DNA from: CAZKRL01 sp964555295
Lineage (GTDB): Bacteria > Bacteroidota > Bacteroidia > Flavobacteriales_D > Sanyastnellaceae
NCBI GenBank assembly: GCA_964555295.1
Contig: CAZKRL010000008.1
Span: 1-64,000, forward strand
Length of the DNA stretch: 64,000 nucleotides
Direction of reading: 5' to 3'
The notes beneath the pieces are model-generated. The model had not been told where the DNA came from. It saw only the letters and a list, made by a program, of their open reading frames with translations, and did not search any database. A program made the position numbers and the translations under genes. Shown one piece after another: positions 54,180 to 62,874 of this stretch (positions are counted from its first letter, which is position 1; each line of letters opens with the position of its first letter).

Positions 54180-54515
54180 TCAGGAACGGAGCAACTCGTC
54201 GAGACGGGCTTCCAATGACAGCAAATCTTCCGGAGATACCGCGGGAACTTCTATTCGTTCAACTACACGCTCAATCACCTTTTCAACTCTTACCTCACTT
54301 TTTTTTGAGGCAGCAGCCGAGACCTGAAGCGCAGCCATCGCTAAAAGATCTTGTTTATCGCGCACCGCGTAACTCTTTTGAAACATTTGCAAACATTGCT
54401 CCAACGAGGCTTCAGCCTTTTTCAAGTCGTCTACTTCCGCAACATTCACTTTGAGCGGATACACTCTTCCTGCTATATTGAGTTTCAAAGAGACTGTTTC
54501 AAGGTCTTGGTTCAT
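54180..54515 (-). CDS. zapA: Cell division protein ZapA
   Basis: Promotes FtsZ bundling at the Z-ring. The 111 residues have the ZapA N-terminal beta domain (VSLKLNIAGRVYPLKVNVAE) and the long helix (LLAMAALQVSAAASKK). The C-terminal tail is extended and acidic relative to E. coli ZapA. Its start overlaps the upstream coiled-coil gene by 4 bases. Confidence 0.88.
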   Translation of the reverse strand: MNQDLETVSLKLNIAGRVYPLKVNVAEVDDLKKAEASLEQCLQMFQKSYAVRDKQDLLAMAALQVSAAASKKSEVRVEKVIERVVERIEVPAVSPEDLLSLEARLDELLRS

Positions 54516-54817
54516 ACCTCAAGTCGGTTAATGCAACTGTCAATTTCCTTTACCAATTCATCGATCCTTTGCCTTGCTAATTCCTGACTGTCACTCTCAG
54601 AATTCGCTTGCGATGAACGGTTTAATGTCCAATTCTCAGAATTCATTTTGGCCTCATCCAGCTGCCTTTGCAATTCGGTATTAACCAGATGTAATCGCGC
54701 GTTTTCGGAGAGAAGCTTCTCTGCCTCTGCCTTGAGTTTATCTCTAGATTCAGCCAACAGCTCGAGCTTAGCTTTAATCCGATCAACCACCTCGCGATAA
54801 TTTTCGTTGCCTGTCAT
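54512..54817 (-). CDS. Coiled-coil protein upstream of zapA (possible ZapB analogue)
   Basis: A 101-residue protein made almost entirely of heptads (VDRIKAKLELLAESRDKLKA, then LSENARLHLVNTELQRQLDE). It has no membrane segment and ends in a short helix with EIDSCINRLEV. Homologues seem to precede zapA in Bacteroidota and are often misnamed. A partner role to ZapA at the division site is inferred from the overlap and the coiled coil. Confidence 0.75.
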   Translation of the reverse strand: MTGNENYREVVDRIKAKLELLAESRDKLKAEAEKLLSENARLHLVNTELQRQLDEAKMNSENWTLNRSSQANSESDSQELARQRIDELVKEIDSCINRLEV

Positions 54818-54953
54818 GAATTCTTTCGAATTTCTTCCGACAAATGTAAATCACTGTTCTGAGTTGTCTCATTATATTTTTCCGAATCAACCTGTTGATA
54901 TTCAAAACCGACTTAGATCAAAGCGTTAACGAACCCCTCTAATTTGACACCTT

Positions 54954-56684
54954 ATGACTAGCATTCACAGGATTTATCTCCATATTTCGATGTTGGCAAT
55001 ATTCGGCCGACCTATAGCAGTTTTGTCGCAAATCAGAGCGGAAACCAAATTCCACTCACCCATGGAGATTCCGCTATTCCTGGCAGGTAATTTCGCAGAA
55101 CTTAGAAAAAATCACTTTCACGCAGGTCTCGACATTAAAACCAATGAGAAAGAGGGCTATAGGATATTATCAATAGAAGAGGGTTATGTAAGCCGGATAA
55201 AAATATCGCCTGTAGGCTACGGATATTCCGTTTATGTGAATCACCCTGGGGGTTATACATCGGTATACGCGCATCTGCAATCATTTTCACCAACTATTGA
55301 TGAATGGGTGAAGCGCAAACAATACAAATTAAAATCTTTCAGTATCGATGAAACGTTAGCCAAGGATGAAATAAAAGTTACGGCTAAGGAATGCCTGGGG
55401 TTATCGGGTAATACCGGCTCAAGCAGCGGGCCACATTTGCATTTCGAGATCCGCGAAACTGCGACCGAACACCCTTTGAATCCATTACTGTTTGGATTTG
55501 ATATTCAAGATAATATAGCGCCAACAGCACATTCTATTTGGGTTATTCCAATTTCCGATGACGCAAGAGTCAACGAAAAGCAATCACCAACTTCGTTCGA
55601 ACTGGTCTCTGCCGGAGATCACTACACAACCAAACAAAAATCTCCGGTTGTTATATCGGGTGAGGTGGGTATTGCCATTAATGCAATCGACCGTCTCAAT
55701 GGACAAGACAATCGTTGTGGAGTTTATCGTATAGAATTATACGCCGATGGCAATATGATTTATTCTCAACGTATGGACTCGATATCTTTTGATAATACCA
55801 GGGCGCTAAATGCGCATACTATGTATTCGAAGTACCGAACCACCAAAGCCTCCATTCACCGCTCATACCGTTTACCAGGTAATCCACTTGGCATATATGA
55901 AAAACTTATTAATGAAGGGAAAATAGCAGCACCTGAAGGCAAACGAATTCAGATGGAGTATCGGATTTTTGATGTGTCAGGGAATCAAACCAGGGTTAAA
56001 TTTCAGCTTCTAGGTGGAAAAACTGCCCAACCTATCTCGTCTAAACCTATCGACGCTGTTGCCGAATGGCATTGGGATAAAAACAATCGGTTTGAGAATG
56101 ACGATATCAAATTGAACTCACCAAAAGGTTGTCTCTACGAAAATCTCTATCTCACCATCAGGAAAAGCAACAAGGTCGCTTCAGCCATTGGCCCCACCGT
56201 TTGTGTTGCGTCAGCAGATGTACCCGCCCACTTGAAATACGATATCTCACTTCCTGTTGGCAACCTAAAATCTGATCTACTTAAAAAAGCTTTGATTGTA
56301 AGATTTGATGCTGATAAAAACGATGTCATCGCGGAGGGTGGTGTTATAGAATCTGGATGGATCAAAACACAAACAAATTATTTTGGATACTTCGCCGTAA
56401 TGATTGATACAGTGAAGCCCTCGATTCAAAGCCTCAACTTCAAGAGTGATATGAAAGAACAAGCATCATTTTCATTTAGAATTTCGGATGCGCTGTCGGG
56501 AGTCGATCAGATTATTCCGGAGATTGATGGCCAATGGGCGCTCATGGCATATGATGCTAAATCCAACAAAATCACTTATCATTTCGATCCACGCTTCATT
56601 CAAAAAGGCAAGCACACATTTAAATTGAGAATCATTGATTCAAGAGGAAATGAAGCTAACTACCGAGGTGATTTCGTTTGGTAG
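54954..56684 (+). CDS. M23-family metallopeptidase (LytM-like), exported
   Basis: Peptidoglycan endopeptidase-type protein of 576 residues. The N-terminal region is hydrophobic (HISMLAIFGRPIAVL), then the M23 fold with the Zn motif HAGLD (His56, Asp60), the loop SVYAHLQS (His107) and HLHFE (His161, His163). All four metal and catalytic positions look intact. A long C-terminal beta-rich region (about 175-576), rich in Lys and Asp, may bind the cell surface. Single gene, convergent with the T9SS protein gene by 8 nt. Confidence 0.88.
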   Translation: MTSIHRIYLHISMLAIFGRPIAVLSQIRAETKFHSPMEIPLFLAGNFAELRKNHFHAGLDIKTNEKEGYRILSIEEGYVSRIKISPVGYGYSVYVNHPGGYTSVYAHLQSFSPTIDEWVKRKQYKLKSFSIDETLAKDEIKVTAKECLGLSGNTGSSSGPHLHFEIRETATEHPLNPLLFGFDIQDNIAPTAHSIWVIPISDDARVNEKQSPTSFELVSAGDHYTTKQKSPVVISGEVGIAINAIDRLNGQDNRCGVYRIELYADGNMIYSQRMDSISFDNTRALNAHTMYSKYRTTKASIHRSYRLPGNPLGIYEKLINEGKIAAPEGKRIQMEYRIFDVSGNQTRVKFQLLGGKTAQPISSKPIDAVAEWHWDKNNRFENDDIKLNSPKGCLYENLYLTIRKSNKVASAIGPTVCVASADVPAHLKYDISLPVGNLKSDLLKKALIVRFDADKNDVIAEGGVIESGWIKTQTNYFGYFAVMIDTVKPSIQSLNFKSDMKEQASFSFRISDALSGVDQIIPEIDGQWALMAYDAKSNKITYHFDPRFIQKGKHTFKLRIIDSRGNEANYRGDFVW

Positions 56685-56692
56685 AAGCAGTA

Positions 56693-59674
56693 TTATTTTA
56701 CTATGAGTTTAACCTCATCCAATTCCTGTCCATCATGCAGCATTCGCAAAAAGTAGATTCCGCTGGATAATTCCTGAAGATCTATACGCATGGGGGATTG
56801 TTTCGCTTTGTATCTGAATACCCTTTTTCCCATTCCATCCAATAACTCCACTTCATCACCTCCCTCTACCCCGTCTAGCCAAACATAATCACCAGCAGGA
56901 TTAGGATACAAGTGCATATAATCTCGAGCGTACTGTTGCAAACCAACCACAGCCTGAACCTCAGAGATCGACATACATCCTTCCGCGCTGAATACATATG
57001 CATAATATACACCCGGCTCATCAGCGACGATAAACTGAACAGAATCTGATATCAAGTCATCATTAAAAAACCATTCCCAATATGCGCCATCCATGGCATA
57101 AATAGTGTCTCCTGACATAGATAAATCCGTTGACGGGTAAGGCAAACTTTGAATATTTATCGTATCCATTCTAATGCACAATGGGTTGAATCTTTCCAGC
57201 ACCACGATATGCTCTCCAACCTCAGGAAATGCGTAATTAAAATCCGAACCAATGCTTATCTGTTCTCCATTCTCGTACCAAACAAAGGAATCGGTGAATG
57301 TCGTATCTACCGCCAAAATCACTGGGTTCGCAATGCATGTGGCAACTTCCGATGGTATTGGCAGCATCATGCTACAGTCATAAATAGTATGAGTAACCTC
57401 ATTGGTCATTACGGGAGCATTGTCGTCAAAGTAAATAGCCGCAGTATTGGTAATAATGTCCCCAGGTTCTACATCCGCCCACGGGGCTATGCGATACTGC
57501 AGCCAGCCGTGTGAATTGGCCTCATCATTCACACTATCGGGCAACATAATATTATTGAAGTAAAACTGAACCCAACCTCCGGGATCAACAACGACGGAGT
57601 AATCGTGGGACGCACCTGTGAGCTGAAAAGTGGATAAATCAAGCTTTGAAATATCGATCTGATCTTCAATTCTAATGTTGAAAGCGGTTGCATTGCCCGT
57701 ATTCTGAAAGCGAATTTTATACTCCAATACCTGATCGGATGAGATGTAATGCTCGTTGGTATAGCCCACAGGAAAAGCAGTTTTATCATTGGGATCATAG
57801 CTACAAGTAACCCATCCGGAAAAGTCCCATTCGTTATTGTAAAAACTGACGTCATTTTCATCCTGCAATTGCAATGTCATTGTAAAAGGAAATTCCTGGC
57901 CTACAAATTCGGCGCCAGGTCCGTTGAAATGCACCTCATACCATGCAGTTGATCCCGGTAGCTGATTTTCGATATTCCACTGAATAATACCGGGAGAAAT
58001 TTCAGTAAAGACAGTACCTCCTGAGAAGGAATAGGTTAGTGCAGGATCAAAGTTTAGCGTTAATGTGCCTGATACCGATGCCGCGCCCGTATTACATAGA
58101 GAAATACCTGGAGTCAATCCTCCTACACAATGAATCGTTTGTCCCCAAAATGAGCCGAAAACATTGACCTGAGCGGTTGCGCCACTTGAAGGAACCAGCC
58201 CTAAAGGAACTGTGGTGCACGCAGGTAATTGAAAGCTAATGATGCCACCAAGTAATATCCATGTATTAGTGGTGTCTGTGTATGACAATGTGTACAAGCC
58301 CGAGTTTAGACCAGGAATGAGTATCTCACCGGCAGAAGACGGATAAATAATTTGACCCGTTTCATTGAGGGTGAAATATCCCGTAGCACCGATGATGGGT
58401 TCACCGGGATTGTATGGCTGAAAGGCCCCATCGCCATTCAAATCATGAAAAACCATCGCATTGAAATCATTGCCGTAAACACATGAGCCATCGTCACAAC
58501 TTGCATATATCATATAGTTGCAGGCACTCACGTCGGTACAGCCATTGTAACCGCATGAGCCATCACTGACAGCTGCGCCCGGATCATAATTGCATGAGGA
58601 AGGGTTTGTACAACCACAGATGATTCCCTGAGATACCGAGTCGGCCGAGATGAGCAAGGTCATAGGCACCCAGCTTGTCCATTGCGCCATTACATGCAGT
58701 GAGTAAGTTGTATTCGGTTGTATGTCAATGAAACTTTCGAGAGCAAAACAGCCCCCGGATGAATCACTCAGATGGCAATGAACCAAATTCCCACCGCATG
58801 TATTTGCAGTGGAATTTTCATATACCTCGATCAAAAACGGTTGGAGATAATTCCCTCCGGTCGCTGATCCATATCCGATGTCAGCCCCGATGCTAATATG
58901 ACTGAACTCATCAGAATTAAAATGATACCATCCCTGCTGGTAGTAATTGAAAGTTCCACAATTGGATGTATCGAACGAAAGAGAACATAATGTGTCAGTG
59001 AATATATTATTTGTCTCAACCAAAATGGAATTCTGACATGTAGAATTATCGTCATCGGAAATGGAAATAGCGAAAGAAAAATCTCCGGTGCATCCGTTCG
59101 CATCCATTGCGGTGAGCACATACACACCTGAAAAATCGAAACAGGTAACTGCACCAGGTGAAATGACCGCACCGTTGCTCAGAAGAAAGGTGTAGGGCGC
59201 GGTTCCGCCACTGGCCGTGTATTGCGCAAGGCAACTCGGGTCACCGCAACTATTGTTGCTTACAAATCCTGTCACCGTTATTGGTTGAGGGAAGTTAAAA
59301 GTATTGAGACATTGAATCGCAGTATCCAGTGGCACGCCTGAGGTATCACAGTAGACCACCTCCAAACAGATATTATTCAATCCCGCGGTCGCTGATGGAA
59401 TCGCGAAAGACTCAATCAACGTGCCCGATATTGCTATACCGCTCAACGATGACACTGCACTGCTTCCCACACTGTCTGCGCCGGCATATGCAGTCCATGT
59501 GTAGTGATAAGTTCCCCCATACTGACATGAACTTGTTGCATTACCCATAAAAAAGAGACTATCGCCAGCGCAACTTACAGGAAGCTGATACATGGCGACA
59601 TAGACATTGCATTGAGATTGCATAACTGGCGACAAGCCCATGAAAACGAGAAAAGAAATGAGTATGTTTTTCAT
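56693..59674 (-). CDS. Large T9SS-secreted surface protein
   Basis: A 993-residue exported protein with signal peptide (ends MQSQ). The N-terminal part is Cys-rich and beta-rich; the middle has the Cys motif GCTNPSSCNYDPGAAVSDGS and GCTDVSACNY, also found in the 45674 protein. A DUF7619-like repeat follows (SYDPNDKTAFPVGY, then YKIRFQNTGNATAFNIRIED), then a PKD-like tail, and a C-terminal T9SS type A sorting domain (HLYPNPAGDYVWL to LIVK). Probably a surface adhesin; the ligand is unknown. Single gene with no partner. Confidence 0.88.
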   Translation of the reverse strand: MKNILISFLVFMGLSPVMQSQCNVYVAMYQLPVSCAGDSLFFMGNATSSCQYGGTYHYTWTAYAGADSVGSSAVSSLSGIAISGTLIESFAIPSATAGLNNICLEVVYCDTSGVPLDTAIQCLNTFNFPQPITVTGFVSNNSCGDPSCLAQYTASGGTAPYTFLLSNGAVISPGAVTCFDFSGVYVLTAMDANGCTGDFSFAISISDDDNSTCQNSILVETNNIFTDTLCSLSFDTSNCGTFNYYQQGWYHFNSDEFSHISIGADIGYGSATGGNYLQPFLIEVYENSTANTCGGNLVHCHLSDSSGGCFALESFIDIQPNTTYSLHVMAQWTSWVPMTLLISADSVSQGIICGCTNPSSCNYDPGAAVSDGSCGYNGCTDVSACNYMIYASCDDGSCVYGNDFNAMVFHDLNGDGAFQPYNPGEPIIGATGYFTLNETGQIIYPSSAGEILIPGLNSGLYTLSYTDTTNTWILLGGIISFQLPACTTVPLGLVPSSGATAQVNVFGSFWGQTIHCVGGLTPGISLCNTGAASVSGTLTLNFDPALTYSFSGGTVFTEISPGIIQWNIENQLPGSTAWYEVHFNGPGAEFVGQEFPFTMTLQLQDENDVSFYNNEWDFSGWVTCSYDPNDKTAFPVGYTNEHYISSDQVLEYKIRFQNTGNATAFNIRIEDQIDISKLDLSTFQLTGASHDYSVVVDPGGWVQFYFNNIMLPDSVNDEANSHGWLQYRIAPWADVEPGDIITNTAAIYFDDNAPVMTNEVTHTIYDCSMMLPIPSEVATCIANPVILAVDTTFTDSFVWYENGEQISIGSDFNYAFPEVGEHIVVLERFNPLCIRMDTINIQSLPYPSTDLSMSGDTIYAMDGAYWEWFFNDDLISDSVQFIVADEPGVYYAYVFSAEGCMSISEVQAVVGLQQYARDYMHLYPNPAGDYVWLDGVEGGDEVELLDGMGKRVFRYKAKQSPMRIDLQELSSGIYFLRMLHDGQELDEVKLIVK

Positions 59675-59737
59675 ATGAATTGGTTGTGGTTATTATCAGG
59701 ACTAATTCCGGTTATAAGATGTTGCGTGAAGAGCAGA

Positions 59738-60175
59738 TCATTCATCCACCCCGATATCCTCATTCCATAATTGAGGCTCTTCTGTGATGAATTTTTCCAT
59801 CATCTCAATACAATCGCTATGATGCAGATCAATCACTTCTATCCCATGTTGCTCCATAAATTCTTTTGCTCCTGAAAAGGTGACTGACTCACCAGCGATG
59901 ACCTTTTTGATACCAAATTGAACAACCGCCCCAGCGCAGAGATAACAAGGCATAAGAGTGGAATACAAAGTTGCTCCGCGATAACTTCCCACGCGTCCCG
60001 CATTGCGCAAACAATCAATCTCTGCATGCGTCACAGGATCGCCGTCTTGAACTCTTTTGTTATGCCCCTTGCCAAGAATTTTGCCGTCACGAACAAGCAC
60101 TGATCCGATAGGAATACCACCTTCGCTCCTACCCTTTCTGGCCTGAGCGATGGCTTCATTCATAAATTCATCCAT
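59738..60175 (-). CDS. Fcy1-like cytosine/nucleoside deaminase
   Basis: Zn-dependent deaminase of 145 residues, close in plan to yeast cytosine deaminase Fcy1: EGGIPIGSVLV, zinc motif HAE (His50, Glu52) and PCYLC (Cys77, Cys80), then GESVTFSG. The C-terminal helix FITEEPQLWNEDIG parallels the Fcy1 end (FIDERPQDWFEDIGE), which covers the active site. Cytosine to uracil is the expected reaction; guanine or other bases cannot be ruled out. The gene starts 14 nt after ribD. Confidence 0.88.
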   Translation of the reverse strand: MDEFMNEAIAQARKGRSEGGIPIGSVLVRDGKILGKGHNKRVQDGDPVTHAEIDCLRNAGRVGSYRGATLYSTLMPCYLCAGAVVQFGIKKVIAGESVTFSGAKEFMEQHGIEVIDLHHSDCIEMMEKFITEEPQLWNEDIGVDE

Positions 60176-60189
60176 AATTGATATAAGAT

Positions 60190-61260
60190 TTAGACTTTAT
60201 GAAAGTATTGCAAAATATCTCTTCCCACTTGAAAAGTTTGCGTAGGTGGCAATTTCAGACTTGGAGCAATAAGGCCATTGCCAATTTTCAATGACGAAGT
60301 AAATACACGTGCTTCATCCCAAAGACCTGCTTCCAGAAAGTGATGCAATGTCTTTGAACCCCCTTCCACGAGAATACTATACAAGCCCATTTCATAAAGC
60401 TTATTCATCGCTAAAAGCAATTCATTCGCTCCCACATCGATTCTAAGCCAGGTAATATTTCCTTGCATTTCCTCCTTGTGCTTATTCAATACAATGATCT
60501 TGCTATCGGATGAAAAAAGTTGAAGTGATAGACTCAGTTTTAGGTTGCTATCCCAAACGATTTTAGCGGGTTGCGGACCATCAACGTGTCGAACGCTCAG
60601 CTGCGGATCGTCATTTTCTGCCGTCATTCTTCCTACCAAAACAGCAGCGGAATCGGCTCTCCACCGATGCACAAAATGCGCTGCAGTGCGACCAGAAATC
60701 GGAAACTGACCCATCTCACCAACGGCCCGAATCTTATCCATGAATCCATCAAATGTCTGGGCCCACTTTAAAATGACATAAGGTCGCTTCTCCTTTTGAT
60801 TGACAAAAAAACGATGATTCAAGCGAGCAGATTCATCCTCTAAAACTCCCATGACAACTTCGATGCCTGATTCACGAAGGCGTGAAGCACCAGCGCCGGC
60901 AACCAACGGATTTGGGTCGCTACAACCGATGACCACTTTACGTATTCCGCTGCTCATGATCGCGTTGGTACAAGGCGGTGTTTTTCCTTGGTGACAACAA
61001 GGCTCCAGGTTCACATACATAATTGCGTTACTCAAATCCGTTCCCGGGAGTATTCGCGAAAGTGCCTCCACCTCTGCATGATTACCGCCAAATTGTTGAT
61101 GATACCCTTCTACCAGCACTTCGTTATCGCGTGCAATTACACAACCCACAAGGGGATTGGCGCCTGTTCTTCCCCATCCTAAACGGGCCAGATGAATGCA
61201 ACGCTGCATCATTTGAACATCCCTTGCTGAAGGATTGATATTTTGTAAAGCCGACTTCAT
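60190..61260 (-). CDS. ribD: Bifunctional riboflavin deaminase/reductase RibD
   Basis: Second and third steps of riboflavin synthesis: deamination, then NADPH reduction. The 356 residues have an N-terminal CDA-fold deaminase (HAEVEAL with His61, Glu63; PCCHQGKTPPC with Cys88 and Cys97) and a C-terminal reductase (SGRTAAHFVHRWRADSAAVL, then VEGGSKTLHHFLE). Both halves look intact. No FMN riboswitch is upstream. It lies between the thioesterase and deaminase genes, and other rib genes are not in the window. Confidence 0.94.
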   Translation of the reverse strand: MKSALQNINPSARDVQMMQRCIHLARLGWGRTGANPLVGCVIARDNEVLVEGYHQQFGGNHAEVEALSRILPGTDLSNAIMYVNLEPCCHQGKTPPCTNAIMSSGIRKVVIGCSDPNPLVAGAGASRLRESGIEVVMGVLEDESARLNHRFFVNQKEKRPYVILKWAQTFDGFMDKIRAVGEMGQFPISGRTAAHFVHRWRADSAAVLVGRMTAENDDPQLSVRHVDGPQPAKIVWDSNLKLSLSLQLFSSDSKIIVLNKHKEEMQGNITWLRIDVGANELLLAMNKLYEMGLYSILVEGGSKTLHHFLEAGLWDEARVFTSSLKIGNGLIAPSLKLPPTQTFQVGRDILQYFHKV

Positions 61261-61283
61261 TGAACCATACTAATCATCTCGAG

Positions 61284-61676
61284 CTAAAGGGATGCGAGAG
61301 CGTTTCTCCAAACTTCGGGCATTTCAATTTTAGTGCCCTTTTCGTAATCAAAGCAAACCATTACGCTCTTGCAATCTGAACATATTTCATCCTCCCGGAA
61401 AATGGTGTGCAACAACGTGAAACTCGAAGTACCTAATTCGATTGCTTCCACTTCAACCGACAAATTATCGCCCAAGAAAACAGGCTTGCGGTAATTGATT
61501 TCATTTCGGGCAACCACAATGCCTTGATGAATCCATGACCAAGGTTGCGGCGTAATATCAAGCATGAACTTCATTCGTGCCTGCTCGAAATAGGTTAGAT
61601 AAACACTATTGTTCACATGCCCCATCATGTCGATGTCGGCAAAACGTATGTCTTGAGGATACCTTGATTTTCGCAT
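61284..61676 (-). CDS. Acyl-CoA thioesterase (4HBT hot-dog family)
   Basis: A 130-residue hot-dog-fold thioesterase. The catalytic region RFADIDMMGHVNNSVYLTYF (about 11-30), with its conserved Asp, is the 4-hydroxybenzoyl-CoA thioesterase family pattern. The substrate acyl-CoA is unknown. Starts about 13 nt after the methyltransferase gene, in the same direction as its neighbours. Confidence 0.9.
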   Translation of the reverse strand: MRKSRYPQDIRFADIDMMGHVNNSVYLTYFEQARMKFMLDITPQPWSWIHQGIVVARNEINYRKPVFLGDNLSVEVEAIELGTSSFTLLHTIFREDEICSDCKSVMVCFDYEKGTKIEMPEVWRNALASL

Positions 61677-61689
61677 TCCTTATCTGGGA

Positions 61690-62865
61690 TTATTCTGATA
61701 CTTGTAACACCAAACCTTTCAGGTATTCACCCTCAGGATGACGTATTGAAAAGGGATGATCCGCGGGTTGGTGAAGCTGATGCAGAATGTTGGCTTTAAC
61801 ACCCGCCGCGATAGAGGCGGCCAAAACGCTATCGGCAAAAAGTTTTTTATCAATTACCTGTGAGCAAGAGAAAGTAAAGAGCAATCCGCCAGGTTTCAAT
61901 TGACGCAGCGCGGCCTCATTGATGCGCATATATCCTTGCACGGCACGATGACGAGCCGATAAACTCTTGGCAAAAGCCGGCGGATCGAGCACAATGATAT
62001 CAAACTCTCTAGGAAGATCTTTGAGGTAGTGAACGGCATCTGCACAAACCATTTCATGACGGTCTGATAGACCATTTAACTCAGCATTTCTCTCTGCCAA
62101 GGCGAGGGCTGATTTACTGCTATCAAGACTCACTGCTGAAGCTGCCCCACCCTTGAGAGCGCTAAGCGAGAAACCACCACTGTAAGAAAAAGTATTTAAT
62201 ACATGCTTCCCACCAGAGAGTGTGGAGAGCAAGCCGCGATTGTCACGCTGATCAAGAAAAAAACCGGTTTTCTGACCGCGCACCCAATCCACTTCATACA
62301 TCACGCCGTGTTCGTTAAAAACCTTGCTATCAGGCGCACTACCAATTAAATAACCTGCTTCTACACGTGTGGCAGCGTTTGCAACCTTTTCGCTGCCGCG
62401 GCTGAATATGCGGATAATGCTTCCTTCAGAAAATTCTATAATGGCTGAAGCAATAATTGCTTCCATCGCAAATATGCCTGTTGTGTGAGACTGCAGCACG
62501 GCAGTATCACCGTATACATCCACAATAAGGCCCGGCAGATTATCACCCTCCGCATGAATCAATCGGAACATATTATAGTCTCTGTGACCTATAATACCCA
62601 ATTTCTTTCGACGAAGAAAAGCGGACTGTACGCTTCTTCGCACAACAGAATGGGGCTCATCCGCAGAACTAAAGCACATCATTCTGGCTGCAATAGAAGT
62701 ACCAGCAGAATATATCGCACAGCCCAGCTCCTTATGATCTGATGAAAGAACCCTGGCCCATTCACCATCTATACAATTATGCTTTTCAATAGCTCCTGAA
62801 AACACCCACGGATGACCTCGTAATACCGAAACATCCTTGCTCTTTCTCAATGTAATATTTTTCAT
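61690..62865 (-). CDS. Class I SAM-dependent rRNA methyltransferase (RlmI-like)
   Basis: Predicted 23S rRNA cytosine-C5 methyltransferase. The ATG at 62865 gives 391 residues starting MKNITLRKSKD (TTG at 62874 is possible but would touch the recQ stop). An N-terminal PUA domain (about 1-75; VLRGHPWVFSGAIEKH) is followed by the Rossmann fold: QKTGFFLDQRDNR, VLNTFSYSGGFSLSALKGG (SAM motif), and the catalytic VLDPPAFAKS. The end FSIRHPEGEYLKGLVLQV is typical. Follows recQ by about 9 nt. Confidence 0.92.
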   Translation of the reverse strand: MKNITLRKSKDVSVLRGHPWVFSGAIEKHNCIDGEWARVLSSDHKELGCAIYSAGTSIAARMMCFSSADEPHSVVRRSVQSAFLRRKKLGIIGHRDYNMFRLIHAEGDNLPGLIVDVYGDTAVLQSHTTGIFAMEAIIASAIIEFSEGSIIRIFSRGSEKVANAATRVEAGYLIGSAPDSKVFNEHGVMYEVDWVRGQKTGFFLDQRDNRGLLSTLSGGKHVLNTFSYSGGFSLSALKGGAASAVSLDSSKSALALAERNAELNGLSDRHEMVCADAVHYLKDLPREFDIIVLDPPAFAKSLSARHRAVQGYMRINEAALRQLKPGGLLFTFSCSQVIDKKLFADSVLAASIAAGVKANILHQLHQPADHPFSIRHPEGEYLKGLVLQVSE

Positions 62866-62874
62866 ATTGGTCAA

